Notes: generated by a model not told the origin, from the sequence alone. A DNA stretch of 64,000 nt from Streptomyces sp. Alt3 (GCF_030719215.1 NZ_CP120983.1:1550001-1614000), one strand, 5' to 3'; positions 34,821-43,725 are shown, counted from the stretch's first letter. Numbers and translations are program-made.

Positions 34821-37800
34821 ATGCAGCCCCTACGTGGTCCTCAGCACGGCTCGCGCCAGAGACACAGTCAGTCCGCCGCGGTCCTCGCCGCCGCGCTCGT
34901 CATGACCCTGGCAGCCCCCACCGCCGCCCTCGCCCAGCCGTCCGGCGCCGCGAAGAAGCCCTCCGGCGAGACGTCGTTCAGCTCCTCGTTCGAAGCGGAC
35001 GAAAAGCAGCCGGACTGGCGCAACACCGTCGAAGAAGGCACTGACGGCAAGAAGAGGGCGTCGGGTGTCGACGGTGGCTTCTCCGCCGGAATACCGGGCA
35101 ATGTCACCGATCAGGTCACGGATCTGCGCGCCAGCGGCGAGAACAGCTCCGGTGGTGAGGTCAAGGAGAACCTGACCGACGGGGAGTCCGGCACCAAGTG
35201 GCTGGCCTTCGCCCCCACGGGCTGGGTCGAGTTCGACCTCGCCGCGCCCACCAAGGTCGTGACCTACGCCCTCACCTCGGCCAACGACCACGACGAGCGC
35301 GACCCCAAGGACTGGACCCTGAAGGGTTCCACCGACGGCAGGACCTGGACGGATCTGGACACCCGGACCGGCCAGACGTTCTCCAAGCGCTTCCAGACCA
35401 CGTCGTACGACTTCAGCACGGACACCGCCTACCAGCACTTCCGGCTGGAGATCACGAAGAACAACGGCGCGTCCGACGCACTCCAGCTCGCCGACGTCCA
35501 GTTCTCGAACGGGGACACCTCCACCCCCGCCCCCGACGACATGCGCACCCAGGCCGACCGCGGGCCCTCCGGCTCCCCCACCGCCAAGCAGGGTGCCGGG
35601 TTCACCGGGAGGAAGGCCCTGCGCTACGCGGGTACGCACAAGCCGGACGGCCGCGCCTACTCGTACAACAAGGTCTTCGACGTCGACACGGCGGTCACGA
35701 AGGACACGCAGCTGTCCTACCTGGTCTACCCGCAGATGGGCGAGACGGACCTCAGCTACCCCGCGACGCACGTGGCGGTGGACCTGGCGTTCACCGACGG
35801 CACCTACCTGAGCGAGCTGAAGGCGACCGACAGCCACGGCGGGCTGCTCACCCCGCAGGGCCAGGCGGACGCCAAGCGGCTGTACGTGAACCAGTGGAAC
35901 AAGGTGGCCTCGCGCATCGGCACGGTGGCCGCGGGCAAGACCGTCGACCGGATCCTGGTGGCCTACGACGCCCCCAAGGGCCCGTCGAAGTTCCAGGGCT
36001 GGATCGACGACATCTCGATCGCGCCGAAGGCCCCGGAGAAGCGCAAGGCGCACCTCTCGGACTACGCGTCCACGGTGCGCGGCACGAACTCCAGCGGCGG
36101 CTTCTCGCGCGGCAACAACTTCCCCGCGACCGCGGTCCCGCACGGCTTCAACTTCTGGACACCGGTCACCAACGCCGGCTCCACGAGCTGGATCTACGAC
36201 TACGCGCGCGGCAACAACGACGACAACCTGCCCACGCTCCAGGCGTTCGCCGCCAGCCATGAGCCGAGCCCCTGGATGGGCGACCGCCAGACGTTCCAGG
36301 TGATGCCGTCGGCGGCCTCGGGCACGCCCGACGCCTCCCGCACGGCCCGCGCGCTGCCCTTCCGGCACGAGAACGAGACCGCTACCCCGCACTACTACGG
36401 GGTGACGTTCGAGAACGGTCTCAAGGCCGAGATGACGCCCACCGACCACGCGGCGCGGATGCAGTTCACCTTCCCCGGTGACGACGCGAGCCTGGTCTTC
36501 GACAACGTCTCCAACGACGGCGGGCTCACCCTCGACGCGAAGACCGGCAGCTTCACCGGCTACTCCGACGTGAAGAGCGGCGGCTCCACCGGGGCGACCC
36601 GCCTCTTCGTATACGGAACCTTCGACGCGCCGGTCACGGACAGCGGCAAGCTGAAGGGCGGCGGCGGGGACGACGTCACCGGGTTCTTCCGCTTCGACGC
36701 CGGCAAGGACCGCAAGGTCGGTCTGCGTCTGGCCACTTCGCTGATCAGCGTCGACCAGGCGAAGAAGAACCTCGCCATGGAGCTGCCGGCGAAGACCTCG
36801 TTCGACAAGGTCAGGAAGAACGCGCAGAAGGCCTGGGACAAGATCCTCGGCAAGATCGAGGTCGAGGGTGCGAACGCCGACCAGCTGACCACGCTCTACT
36901 CCAGCCTCTACCGTCTCTACCTCTACCCGAACTCGGGCTTCGAGCAGGTCGACGGCAAGAGCACCTACGCGAGTCCGTTCTCGCCGCGGACGGGCACGGA
37001 CACCCCGACCCACACCGGCGCGAAGATCGTCAAGGGTGAGGTCTACGTCAACAACGGTTTCTGGGACACCTACCGCACGACCTGGCCGGCGTACTCCTTC
37101 TTCTCCCCGAAGCAGGCCGGGAAGATGGTCGACGGTTTCGTCCAGCAGTACAAGGACGGCGGCTGGATCTCCCGCTGGTCCTCCCCGGGATACTCCGACC
37201 TGATGACCGGCACCAGCTCCGACGTGGCCTTCGCGGACGCGTACGTCAAGGGTGTCGACTTCGACGCGGAGGCGGCGTACGACGCGGCGGTCAAGAACGC
37301 CACGGTGACCCCGCCGTCCTCGGGTGTCGGCCGCAAGGGCATGGACACCTCGGTGTTCACCGGGTACGCCAACACCTCGACGCACGAGGGCCTGTCCTGG
37401 TCGCTGGAGGGCTACCTCAACGACTACGGCATCGCGCAGATGGGCCAGGCCCTCTACGAGAAGACGAAGAAGCAGCGCTACAAGGAGGAGTCGGAGTACT
37501 TCCTCAACCGTGCGCAGAACTACGTCAAGCTCTTCGACGAGAAGGCGGGCTTCTTCCAGGGCAAGAAGGCGAACGGCGACTGGCGTCTGCCCTCCGACCA
37601 GTACGACCCCCGCGTCTGGGGCTACGACTACACGGAGACCAACGGCTGGGGTTACGCCTTCACCGCCCCGCAGGACAGCCGCGGCCTGGCCAACCTCTAC
37701 GGCGGGCGTGACGGCCTGGCGAAGAAGCTGGACACGTACTTCTCCACCCCGGAGACCGCCGGGCCCGAGTTCGTCGGTTCCTACGGCGGCGTGATCCACG

Positions 37801-38669
37801 AGATGACCGAGGCGCGCGACGTGCGGATGGGCCAGTACGGCCACAGCAACCAGGTCGCCCACCACGCCACGTACATGTACGACGCGGCCTCGCAGCCCTG
37901 GAAGACCCAGGAGAAGGTCCGCGAGGTCCTCGGCCGGCTGTACACCGGCAGCGAGATCGGCCAGGGCTACCACGGCGACGAGGACAACGGCGAGCAGTCG
38001 GCCTGGTACCTCTTCTCCTCGCTCGGCTTCTACCCGCTGGTCATGGGCAGTGGTGAGTACGCGATCGGCTCGCCGCTCTTCACGAAGACGACCGTGCACC
38101 TGGAGAACGGCCGCGACCTGGTCGTCAAGGCCCCGAAGAACAGCTCCAGGAACATCTACGTCCAGGGCCTGAAGGTCAACGGCAAGAAGTGGAACTCCAC
38201 CTCGCTGCCGCACGACCTGCTGGCCAAGGGCGGCGTGCTGGAGTTCGACATGGGCGCCGAGCCCTCGTCGTGGGGCACGGGCAAGGACGCGGCCCCGGTG
38301 TCCATCGCCAAGGACGACAAGGTGCCCGCGCCGAAGGGCGACGTGCTCAAGGGCGACGGCGCGCTGTTCGACAACACCTCCGCGACCTCGGCGCAGGTCG
38401 AGTCGGTGGAGCTGCCGGCCGCCGCGGGCACGAAGGCCGTCCAGTACACGCTGACCTCGGCGACGGCGGCGAAGGCCCCGACGGGCTGGGTGCTGCAGGG
38501 CTCGTCGGACGGCACCTCGTGGAAGGACCTCGACAAGCGGTCCGGCCAGACGTTCGCCTGGGACAAGCAGACCCGGGTGTTCTCGGTGCAGGCGCCGAAG
38601 GCGTACGCGAAGTACCGGCTGGTCAGCACAGCCGCTGCGACGCTGGCGGAGATCGAGCTGATCTCCTGA
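34821..38669 (+). CDS. secreted GH92 alpha-mannosidase with two F5/8C-like domains
   Basis: A 1282-residue exported enzyme. The signal peptide ends near ALA-Q (about 38). A discoidin/F5-8C-like domain (about 80-205) contains GWVEFDLAAPTKVVTYALTS; a short beta domain with the calcium/ligand-type WIDDISIAP follows. The GH92 core runs from about 410 to 1150. NNGFWDTYRTTWPAYSFFSP, HEGLSWSLEGYLNDYGIAQM (probable acid Glu) and GYHGDEDNGEQSAWYLFSSL (two Asp proposed as base) are its landmarks. A second C-terminal F5/8C-like domain has GWVLQGSSDGTSWKDLDKRS. GH92 enzymes are calcium-dependent exo-alpha-mannosidases acting on mannans and N-glycans; linkage cannot be read here. AGGAGG at 34804-34809 sets the ATG at 34821. 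A long antisense open frame is a codon shadow. Confidence 0.9.
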   Translation: MQPLRGPQHGSRQRHSQSAAVLAAALVMTLAAPTAALAQPSGAAKKPSGETSFSSSFEADEKQPDWRNTVEEGTDGKKRASGVDGGFSAGIPGNVTDQVTDLRASGENSSGGEVKENLTDGESGTKWLAFAPTGWVEFDLAAPTKVVTYALTSANDHDERDPKDWTLKGSTDGRTWTDLDTRTGQTFSKRFQTTSYDFSTDTAYQHFRLEITKNNGASDALQLADVQFSNGDTSTPAPDDMRTQADRGPSGSPTAKQGAGFTGRKALRYAGTHKPDGRAYSYNKVFDVDTAVTKDTQLSYLVYPQMGETDLSYPATHVAVDLAFTDGTYLSELKATDSHGGLLTPQGQADAKRLYVNQWNKVASRIGTVAAGKTVDRILVAYDAPKGPSKFQGWIDDISIAPKAPEKRKAHLSDYASTVRGTNSSGGFSRGNNFPATAVPHGFNFWTPVTNAGSTSWIYDYARGNNDDNLPTLQAFAASHEPSPWMGDRQTFQVMPSAASGTPDASRTARALPFRHENETATPHYYGVTFENGLKAEMTPTDHAARMQFTFPGDDASLVFDNVSNDGGLTLDAKTGSFTGYSDVKSGGSTGATRLFVYGTFDAPVTDSGKLKGGGGDDVTGFFRFDAGKDRKVGLRLATSLISVDQAKKNLAMELPAKTSFDKVRKNAQKAWDKILGKIEVEGANADQLTTLYSSLYRLYLYPNSGFEQVDGKSTYASPFSPRTGTDTPTHTGAKIVKGEVYVNNGFWDTYRTTWPAYSFFSPKQAGKMVDGFVQQYKDGGWISRWSSPGYSDLMTGTSSDVAFADAYVKGVDFDAEAAYDAAVKNATVTPPSSGVGRKGMDTSVFTGYANTSTHEGLSWSLEGYLNDYGIAQMGQALYEKTKKQRYKEESEYFLNRAQNYVKLFDEKAGFFQGKKANGDWRLPSDQYDPRVWGYDYTETNGWGYAFTAPQDSRGLANLYGGRDGLAKKLDTYFSTPETAGPEFVGSYGGVIHEMTEARDVRMGQYGHSNQVAHHATYMYDAASQPWKTQEKVREVLGRLYTGSEIGQGYHGDEDNGEQSAWYLFSSLGFYPLVMGSGEYAIGSPLFTKTTVHLENGRDLVVKAPKNSSRNIYVQGLKVNGKKWNSTSLPHDLLAKGGVLEFDMGAEPSSWGTGKDAAPVSIAKDDKVPAPKGDVLKGDGALFDNTSATSAQVESVELPAAAGTKAVQYTLTSATAAKAPTGWVLQGSSDGTSWKDLDKRSGQTFAWDKQTRVFSVQAPKAYAKYRLVSTAAATLAEIELIS

Positions 38670-38691
38670 ACGCCTGAGGGGAGTTACGGAG

Positions 38692-38733
38692 CCGGGGGCC
38701 GGCCGTCCGCACGAGCGGATGGCCGGCCCCCGG
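38692..38733 (+). terminator. terminator after GH92 gene
   Basis: A 19-bp stem (38692-38710 with 38715-38733) has one G-U pair and a 4-base loop. It ends only 7-16 bp before the start of the next gene. Confidence 0.8.
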
Positions 38734-38749
38734 TGGCATAGTGCTCCGC

Positions 38750-40210
38750 ATGGCTCCACGGATACGGGCTCGGATCACCGGACGCGCGGCTCTCGCCGCG
38801 CTTCTCGCGACGGCCTTCGCACCGGCCTCGGCGACAGCGTCGGACGCCGTCGCGCTGAGCCTGGAGGACGTGCCGCGCACCGTGGTCGTCTACAACGCGG
38901 ACGAGGGCGCGAAGGCGACCGACCGGCGCTTCGAGGTGCCCGTCCACATAGTCCCCGGCAACAGCGAGCCCGCCCGCAACATCGAGGTCGTGGTCGACGC
39001 CTCCGGCATCGAGGGCATCGCCCGCGTGACCAAGGGCGGTCACGGTAACTGCACCGGCAGCGGCTGGGTGTACACCTGTGTGTACGGCACCCTGCAGAAC
39101 GACGGCGAGAGCAACGCGCCTTTCGACATCCTCGGGCTGGACGGCGTGAGGCCGGGCGACAGCGGCACGGTCACCTACACGGCGAGTGCGGACAACGCCG
39201 CACCGGTCACCGGCACCACCCGCATGGTCGTCGGCGGGCCGACACTCGGCACACCGGGGAAGAAGCTGAAGGTCGACGGGGTCACGCCGGGTGAACCCGC
39301 CCCGCTGACACCGGAGTTCGCGAACCATACGCGCTTCCGGGCGGACCGGGGCGTCTCCCTGCGCGTCGAGACCGGCGGCGGCCTCACCCTCAGGACCCGG
39401 CACAGCAACTGCTCCTACGCGGGAGCCCCGCCCACGTCGGCGTGGTGCCTGTTCCCCGCCGGGGCCGCGCCGCGGGCCACGTACCGCACCAGCGCGCCGC
39501 TCTCCTACGTCGCCGCCGAGAAGGCGCTGCACGGCACCCTGTCCTACAGCTGGTCATCGGACCCGGAGAAGCCTGCCGGCCACACCGTACGCGGCACGGG
39601 CGCCCCGATCACGCTGACCGGCACGAAGGACGGAGACTTCGACGGCGTCAGTGGTCACGTCGAGGTGGACACCACGGTGCAGGCCGACTACCGGCCGGTC
39701 ACCGGAACGGTCCGGGGGCGAGTCGGTGACACGGTGGAGGTGCGGCTCGGTGTACGGGACCTGGGCCCGGGCGAGCTGACGAACGACGAGGCGAAGGGGC
39801 GCTTCGAGGTGGTCCCGCCGGAGGGCACCACGGTCACGTCCGTGCCGTACGACTTCGAGGACCTGAACCCGAGGTGGGGGTGCGAGCGGCCGGAGAAGCC
39901 CGGCGGGGCCTTCGTCTGCGACCTCGACGACGACGCCTTCGCCTGGGCCCGGGAGGACGACGGGACGACCACCATCGTGTTCCACGTCCGCATCGACCGG
40001 CAGGTCGCGGGGGCCCGGGGCTCCATCCGGACGTTCAGCCCCTACGACCGCACTCCCGGCAACGACACGGCGGCCGTCCCGCTGGAGGCCTCACCCGCGC
40101 CGGCCTACCGGTCCGTCCTGCGGCCCGCGGTGTGGGCGGCCGTCGCCGTGGGCGTGGTTGCGGCGGTGGGGCTGGTGGCCGTGCGGCGCCGGCGCCGACG
40201 AGCCGGCTGA
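38750..40210 (+). CDS. secreted, C-terminally membrane-anchored surface protein
   Basis: A 486-residue protein with a signal peptide (MAPRIRARITGRAALAALLA, cleavage near ATA-S at about 30). The large outside region is made of beta-rich, repeat-like domains (VRPGDSGTVTYTASADNA, VTGTVRGRVGDTVEVRLGVR) and two probable Cys pairs (HGNCTGSGWVYTC; NCSYAGAPPTSAWC). One C-terminal helix (AAVAVGVVAAVGLVAV) is followed by an Arg-rich tail. There is no LPXTG or LAXTG motif. The repeats resemble DUF11-type adhesin-like surface domains. A sortase lies two genes downstream. The start is uncertain: GTG 38741 in the same frame adds three residues. There is no ribosome site, and a terminator ends just upstream, so it may be leaderless or expressed by read-through. 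Confidence 0.75.
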   Translation: MAPRIRARITGRAALAALLATAFAPASATASDAVALSLEDVPRTVVVYNADEGAKATDRRFEVPVHIVPGNSEPARNIEVVVDASGIEGIARVTKGGHGNCTGSGWVYTCVYGTLQNDGESNAPFDILGLDGVRPGDSGTVTYTASADNAAPVTGTTRMVVGGPTLGTPGKKLKVDGVTPGEPAPLTPEFANHTRFRADRGVSLRVETGGGLTLRTRHSNCSYAGAPPTSAWCLFPAGAAPRATYRTSAPLSYVAAEKALHGTLSYSWSSDPEKPAGHTVRGTGAPITLTGTKDGDFDGVSGHVEVDTTVQADYRPVTGTVRGRVGDTVEVRLGVRDLGPGELTNDEAKGRFEVVPPEGTTVTSVPYDFEDLNPRWGCERPEKPGGAFVCDLDDDAFAWAREDDGTTTIVFHVRIDRQVAGARGSIRTFSPYDRTPGNDTAAVPLEASPAPAYRSVLRPAVWAAVAVGVVAAVGLVAVRRRRRRAG

Positions 40211-40440
40211 CGGCCCGATCCGAACGGTTTCGCGTGCCGTGACGGCGCGCCACGCGCCTGCCCCGCGCATCGTCCCGCTTCCGGGCGGCTTCACCTGGGA
40301 CATCGCGTATCGGTATGGGCTAGTCAGGGTATTTTTCTGCACTTTTACGGTGTCCCGACACAGTTTTCCGGTGATCCATGTCATCCCTTAGGCGATCAGG
40401 TGATCAGTACGACAATCATCTCGGCTTGAAGGAGCCCAGC

Positions 40441-41136
40441 ATGCGCATCTCCTCTTCCGTCCGGTCCCGCAGCGTCCGCGCGGGCACCAAGGTGGCTGCC
40501 GCAGTCGCCATGACCGGCGCCGCCCTGTCCGCCGGTGCCCCCGCAGCGTTCGCCCTCGGCGAGAGCGGCGACATCGACATCCGCTCGGTCAGCTGGCACT
40601 CCCGAGGCGACCGCAACGGCGTGGAGGTCTGCCAGTTCGTCCTCGTGGCCAACAACTTCGGCGAGCTCCCCCAGCTGGTGTGGACGATCACCGAGCGCCC
40701 GCCGGGCAACACGCTGACCAACACCCTTCCGCTCGTGGACGGCAAGGCCCGCAGCCAGGAGTACCTGCTCCCGGAGGGCACGTACACGCTGTCCTGGACC
40801 GCCGGCCCCCTGAAGCAGAAGAGCTTCGAGGTCGACTGCTCCCGGCCCGAGCGGGAGGGCGGCCAGGGCGGCAGCCGCGGGGAGGGCGAGGGCCGGGGTT
40901 CGTCCGAGTCCGGTGCCGCGGCGAACAAGAGCGACAAGGCCGCCGGCGAGATCTACGACAAGCCGTCCGGTGCGGTCCCCGCGGGTGGCGGCGGTGTCCC
41001 CGACATGGAGGGCGTCAGCTCGGAGAGCGAGTCGAACGTCGGTGCCTCGGCCGCCCTGGTCGCCGGTGCCGCGGGCATCGCGGGGCTGATCATGGTCCGT
41101 CGATCCGCACGCCGTCGTGCCCGCAACGAGGCATGA
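40441..41136 (+). CDS. secreted protein with atypical C-terminal sorting signal, sortase partner
   Basis: A 231-residue protein with a Sec signal (AMTGAALSAGAPAAFA, cleavage near 38). The short mature domain has VEVCQFVLVANNFGELPQLV and a second Cys in FEVDCSRPERE, probably one disulfide. A Gly/Ser/Glu-rich linker follows (about 145-175). The tail is PSGAVPAGGGG (about 175-185), an acidic spacer, one helix (about 200-219) and a basic end (RRSARRRARNEA). This has the layout of a sortase substrate but no LPXTG. The motif resembles the GAVHTGGGG type I recall in other Streptomyces proteins. GAAGGAG at 40428-40434 sets the ATG. The sortase start overlaps its 3' end by 20 bp. Confidence 0.78.
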   Translation: MRISSSVRSRSVRAGTKVAAAVAMTGAALSAGAPAAFALGESGDIDIRSVSWHSRGDRNGVEVCQFVLVANNFGELPQLVWTITERPPGNTLTNTLPLVDGKARSQEYLLPEGTYTLSWTAGPLKQKSFEVDCSRPEREGGQGGSRGEGEGRGSSESGAAANKSDKAAGEIYDKPSGAVPAGGGGVPDMEGVSSESESNVGASAALVAGAAGIAGLIMVRRSARRRARNEA

Positions 41137-41839
41137 CACGCGCGGCCGACGTCGACGGCGGGGTCCGAGCCGTGCATGCCGGCTCACGATGACCCTGTGC
41201 GTGACCTTCTCGCTGGTGACCGGCATCGTGTGGGCGAGTTCGGACTCGCCCGAGGACGCCTCGTCGGTCACCGCCGCCCGCGGCAGCGATGCCGCGGGCG
41301 GCGGGGCACCGCCCTTCGAGCGGGCACCTCACACGCCGCCGAAGAAGGTGCCCGCCTCGCACGCACCGCTGGTGCACTCCCGCCCGGTGAAGGTGGCCGT
41401 CCCGGCGATCTACATCGAGGCACCGGTCACGGGCCTCAGCCTGGACAAGAAGGGCCGGCTCGGCGCACCGCCGCTGAACAAGCCCAAGCTGGTGGGCTGG
41501 TACAGCAAGGGCCCTTCCCCCGGGGAGGCGGGTACCTCCCTGCTCGTCGGCCACCGGGACACCGCGACGGGACCGGCGATCTTCCTCAATCTCAACGTCC
41601 TGCGCCGGGGTGACACCGTGAAGGTCACCCGGGCCGACCGGCGGATCGCGGTCTTCACCGTCGACGAGGTGAAGACCTACACGAAGGACAAGTTCCCCGA
41701 CGAGAAGGTGTACGGCGCCACCGGCCGTCCGGAGCTCAGACTCATGACGTGCGGCGGGCGCTTCGACAAGAAGAACGGCTACTCGGCCAACGTCGTCGTC
41801 TTCGCCCACCTCACGTCACTCAAGAAACAGGCGGCCTGA
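41117..41839 (+). CDS. class F sortase
   Basis: A 240-residue membrane-anchored transpeptidase. The N-terminal hydrophobic segment (MTLCVTFSLVTGIVWA) follows a basic stretch. The sortase barrel has VAVPAIYIEAPVTGLSLD, catalytic His in LLVGHRDTA (about His146) and Cys in RLMTCGGRFDKKNGY (about Cys212), then NVVVFAHL. The Thr-Cys-Gly-Gly motif is typical of actinobacterial class F enzymes. It would join a surface protein to the cell wall. The GTG start at 41117 lies inside the upstream secreted-protein gene, so the two are coupled. Its specificity is not known from sequence. Confidence 0.88.
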   Translation: MPATRHDTRGRRRRRGPSRACRLTMTLCVTFSLVTGIVWASSDSPEDASSVTAARGSDAAGGGAPPFERAPHTPPKKVPASHAPLVHSRPVKVAVPAIYIEAPVTGLSLDKKGRLGAPPLNKPKLVGWYSKGPSPGEAGTSLLVGHRDTATGPAIFLNLNVLRRGDTVKVTRADRRIAVFTVDEVKTYTKDKFPDEKVYGATGRPELRLMTCGGRFDKKNGYSANVVVFAHLTSLKKQAA

Positions 41840-42193
41840 GCAGGGCTCGCCGCACGAAGCAGGTGCCTCCGGCCTGGGCGCCGCACGGAACCGGCCGGCA
41901 CCTCGGGGGCGAGGTGCCGGCCGTTCGCGTGGACGGACCCGCCGGAGCACGGAGGGGCGGGGGAAGGCGCCCACGACCGTCCGCGCAAGCGGGTTGCCGA
42001 CCGGACCTGCGAGAAGCCTTCACCGCTGGCGCACGTGACGACTCGCCGCCGAGACCGCCCGCCTGCCTCCGTCACCACGCCGGGACCGGCAGGTGACACG
42101 ACCCGCGTTCACCGGGGCCGGACCCGCGCGAGGGCACCCCACCTCCGCACCGGACGGCCCCGGTGGACAGGGCCTACGCGTCCCCCGCGCGCG
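41840..42193. other. intergenic region between sortase and isochorismatase-fold gene
   Basis: About 350 bp with no convincing gene. It holds the sortase terminator hairpin near its start. The rest is GC-rich with nothing recognised. Confidence 0.5.
41892..41923 (+). terminator. terminator after sortase
   Basis: A perfect 13-bp stem (41892-41904 with 41911-41923) has a 6-base loop and lies 53 bp after the stop. Confidence 0.75.
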
Positions 42194-42751
42194 TCATCGC
42201 TGCAACCCGGCCACCCACTCGTGCGCCGTGGTGACCGCGGCCTGCTGCGGGAAGACCCTTTCCGTCAGCACGCGATGCACCTCGGGATCGGCATCCGCGC
42301 ACGCGTCGGAGAGGACGGTCAGGCCGTAGTCGAGGTCGGCCGCCTGCCGCACCGTGGACAGCACGACCCCACTGGTGGCGATTCCCGCGAGCACCAGATG
42401 ACCGATGCCCTGCGAGCGCAGCACCATGTCCAGGTCGCTGCCCGCGAAAGCACTCACGCGGCGCTTGACGACGACGGGCTCCAGCGGCAGCGGCGTCACG
42501 TCGGGGTGGATCGCGTTGGCCCACTCCTCCTGCGGCGAGGACGCTCTCCCGGCGAGAGCACCGAACATCTTGTTGCGCGGGTGGATCTCGGCGCGGCCCG
42601 GCCGGAAGCCGACGGTCACGTGAACCACCGGGTGATCGGCCGCTCTCGCGGCCTCGACAGCCCCGCGGAGCCGGCTCACGTACGCCTGGTCGGCATACCG
42701 CTCGACGATGATGTTCTGCACATCCATGACCAAGAGGGCGCTCTGCGGCAT
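42194..42751 (-). CDS. isochorismatase-fold hydrolase lacking the catalytic Cys
   Basis: A 185-residue cytosolic protein. The general-acid Asp is in ALLVMDVQN (Asp10) and the Lys in VVVKRRVSAF. At the usual nucleophile position (G-x-x-T-x-x-C-V) the sequence reads GIATSGVVLST, so Val replaces Cys. It therefore cannot act as a Cys-dependent amidase (nicotinamidase type). True isochorismatases also lack this Cys, so vinyl-ether hydrolysis or another chemistry is possible. ATG 42751 with AAGG upstream. Divergent from a TetR gene across a 153-bp gap with two exact repeats, so it is probably that regulator's target. Confidence 0.82.
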   Translation of the reverse strand: MPQSALLVMDVQNIIVERYADQAYVSRLRGAVEAARAADHPVVHVTVGFRPGRAEIHPRNKMFGALAGRASSPQEEWANAIHPDVTPLPLEPVVVKRRVSAFAGSDLDMVLRSQGIGHLVLAGIATSGVVLSTVRQAADLDYGLTVLSDACADADPEVHRVLTERVFPQQAAVTTAHEWVAGLQR

Positions 42752-42788
42752 TGCGTACCTTCTGTCGCGACAGCACCTGCCGACCATG

Positions 42789-42808
42789 ATGTCAACAAGT
42801 GATTACAT
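42789..42808. promoter_or_regulatory. operator repeat copy 1
   Basis: ATGTCAACAAGTGATTACAT. The same 20 bases recur at 42834-42853. The sequence is AT-rich and partly dyad-symmetric (TGT at one end, ACA at the other). It lies 38 bp upstream of the isochorismatase-fold start. Confidence 0.7.
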
Positions 42809-42833
42809 GGGACGGTAGAACGCCGTCCACCAC

Positions 42834-42853
42834 ATGTCAACAAGTGATTACAT
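42834..42853. promoter_or_regulatory. operator repeat copy 2
   Basis: An exact second copy of the 42789-42808 repeat, 45 bp away start to start. It lies 52 bp before the TetR start. The pair is a likely TetR operator. Confidence 0.7.
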
Positions 42854-42904
42854 AGGTCGGTACGCACCTCCTGCGCAGCCGTGGCCACGCAGTAGGTTGG
42901 GGTC

Positions 42905-43534
42905 ATGGACGAGGAAACGGTGAGTGCCGAAGGCGCGGGACAGCGCAGGAACTCCGCCGCCACGCGCGCAGCGCTGCTGCGTGCCGCACACGGTCGCTTC
43001 ATCCGGCGCGGCTACGAACGGACCACTCTGCGCGATGTGGCCGGTGACGCGGGAGTCAACATCGCTCTCGTCAAGCGGTACTTCGGCTCCAAGGAAGGGC
43101 TGTTCAAGGCTGCGCTCGCCGCAAATCCACGATTCCTGGACCCGGACGGGCACGTTCCGAGCGGTGTCGCGGGGCTGGCCGACGCGCTCGCGAGCCAGTT
43201 CTCCGCAGACGCATGGCCCGAGTTCGGCGAACATCCGGTGCTGATGCTGCTGCGCACCCCGGACGAAGGCGACCTGGGCGACTTGCGGCGCGCCGCACTT
43301 CAGGACTTCGCCCGCCACGTCCTCGCCTCCGTCGACCCGCTTCCCGATGTCGGCACGACGGAGCGGGAACTGCGCTCCCAGCTCGTCGTCGCACTGGGCG
43401 TGGGGATGGCCGTGCTCCGCTCCACGGTCGCCGTCCAGCCCCTCGGTGACGCAGGACCCCGGGAACTGGCCCCCCTGCTCCGCCTGGCCCTGAGGGCACT
43501 TCTGGAAGAGCCGCGGACCGACGCGGACACGTAG
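42905..43534 (+). CDS. TetR/AcrR family regulator
   Basis: A 209-residue repressor-type protein. The N-terminal HTH (about 18-65) reads ATRAALLRAAHGRFIRRGYE and TTLRDVAGDAGVNIALVKRY with FGSKEGLFKAAL. The C-terminal helical ligand domain carries DLRRAALQDFARHVLASVD and LVVALGVGMAVLRSTVA. It probably represses itself and the divergent isochorismatase-fold gene through the paired 20-bp repeats. No ligand can be predicted. It is convergent with the LPMO gene; hairpins fill the 244-bp gap. Confidence 0.88.
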   Translation: MDEETVSAEGAGQRRNSAATRAALLRAAHGRFIRRGYERTTLRDVAGDAGVNIALVKRYFGSKEGLFKAALAANPRFLDPDGHVPSGVAGLADALASQFSADAWPEFGEHPVLMLLRTPDEGDLGDLRRAALQDFARHVLASVDPLPDVGTTERELRSQLVVALGVGMAVLRSTVAVQPLGDAGPRELAPLLRLALRALLEEPRTDADT

Positions 43535-43606
43535 GCGTGCGCAGGGCCTGGGCCCGCCGGCGAGGCCTGCGACCACACTCTCGTGGCCTGATCGGCCGAC
43601 TCGCCG

Positions 43607-43630
43607 CCGGGGCCTTTCGACGGGCCCCGG
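43607..43630 (+). terminator. terminator after TetR gene
   Basis: An 8-bp GC stem (43607-43614 with 43623-43630) has an 8-base loop, 73 bp after the TetR stop. Confidence 0.5.
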
Positions 43631-43725
43631 CGGCGTGCCGGTGGGCACGGGCACCGGTGGGGTCGACCGCGCCGAACCGGCCGAGGTCCGGTCCTGCAGC
43701 AACGGCTCGGCGCGTGCCCACCGGG

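Noticed and set aside
34830..38759. 1300-codon open frame antisense to the GH92 gene
   Set aside because: Low-complexity, Arg/Val/Leu-rich translation typical of a GC-codon shadow. The sense strand encodes a clear GH92 enzyme.
38750..41136. LPXTG or LAXTG sorting motifs in the two secreted proteins
   Set aside because: Neither pattern occurs in either C-terminal 60 residues, so canonical class A or E sorting is not supported.
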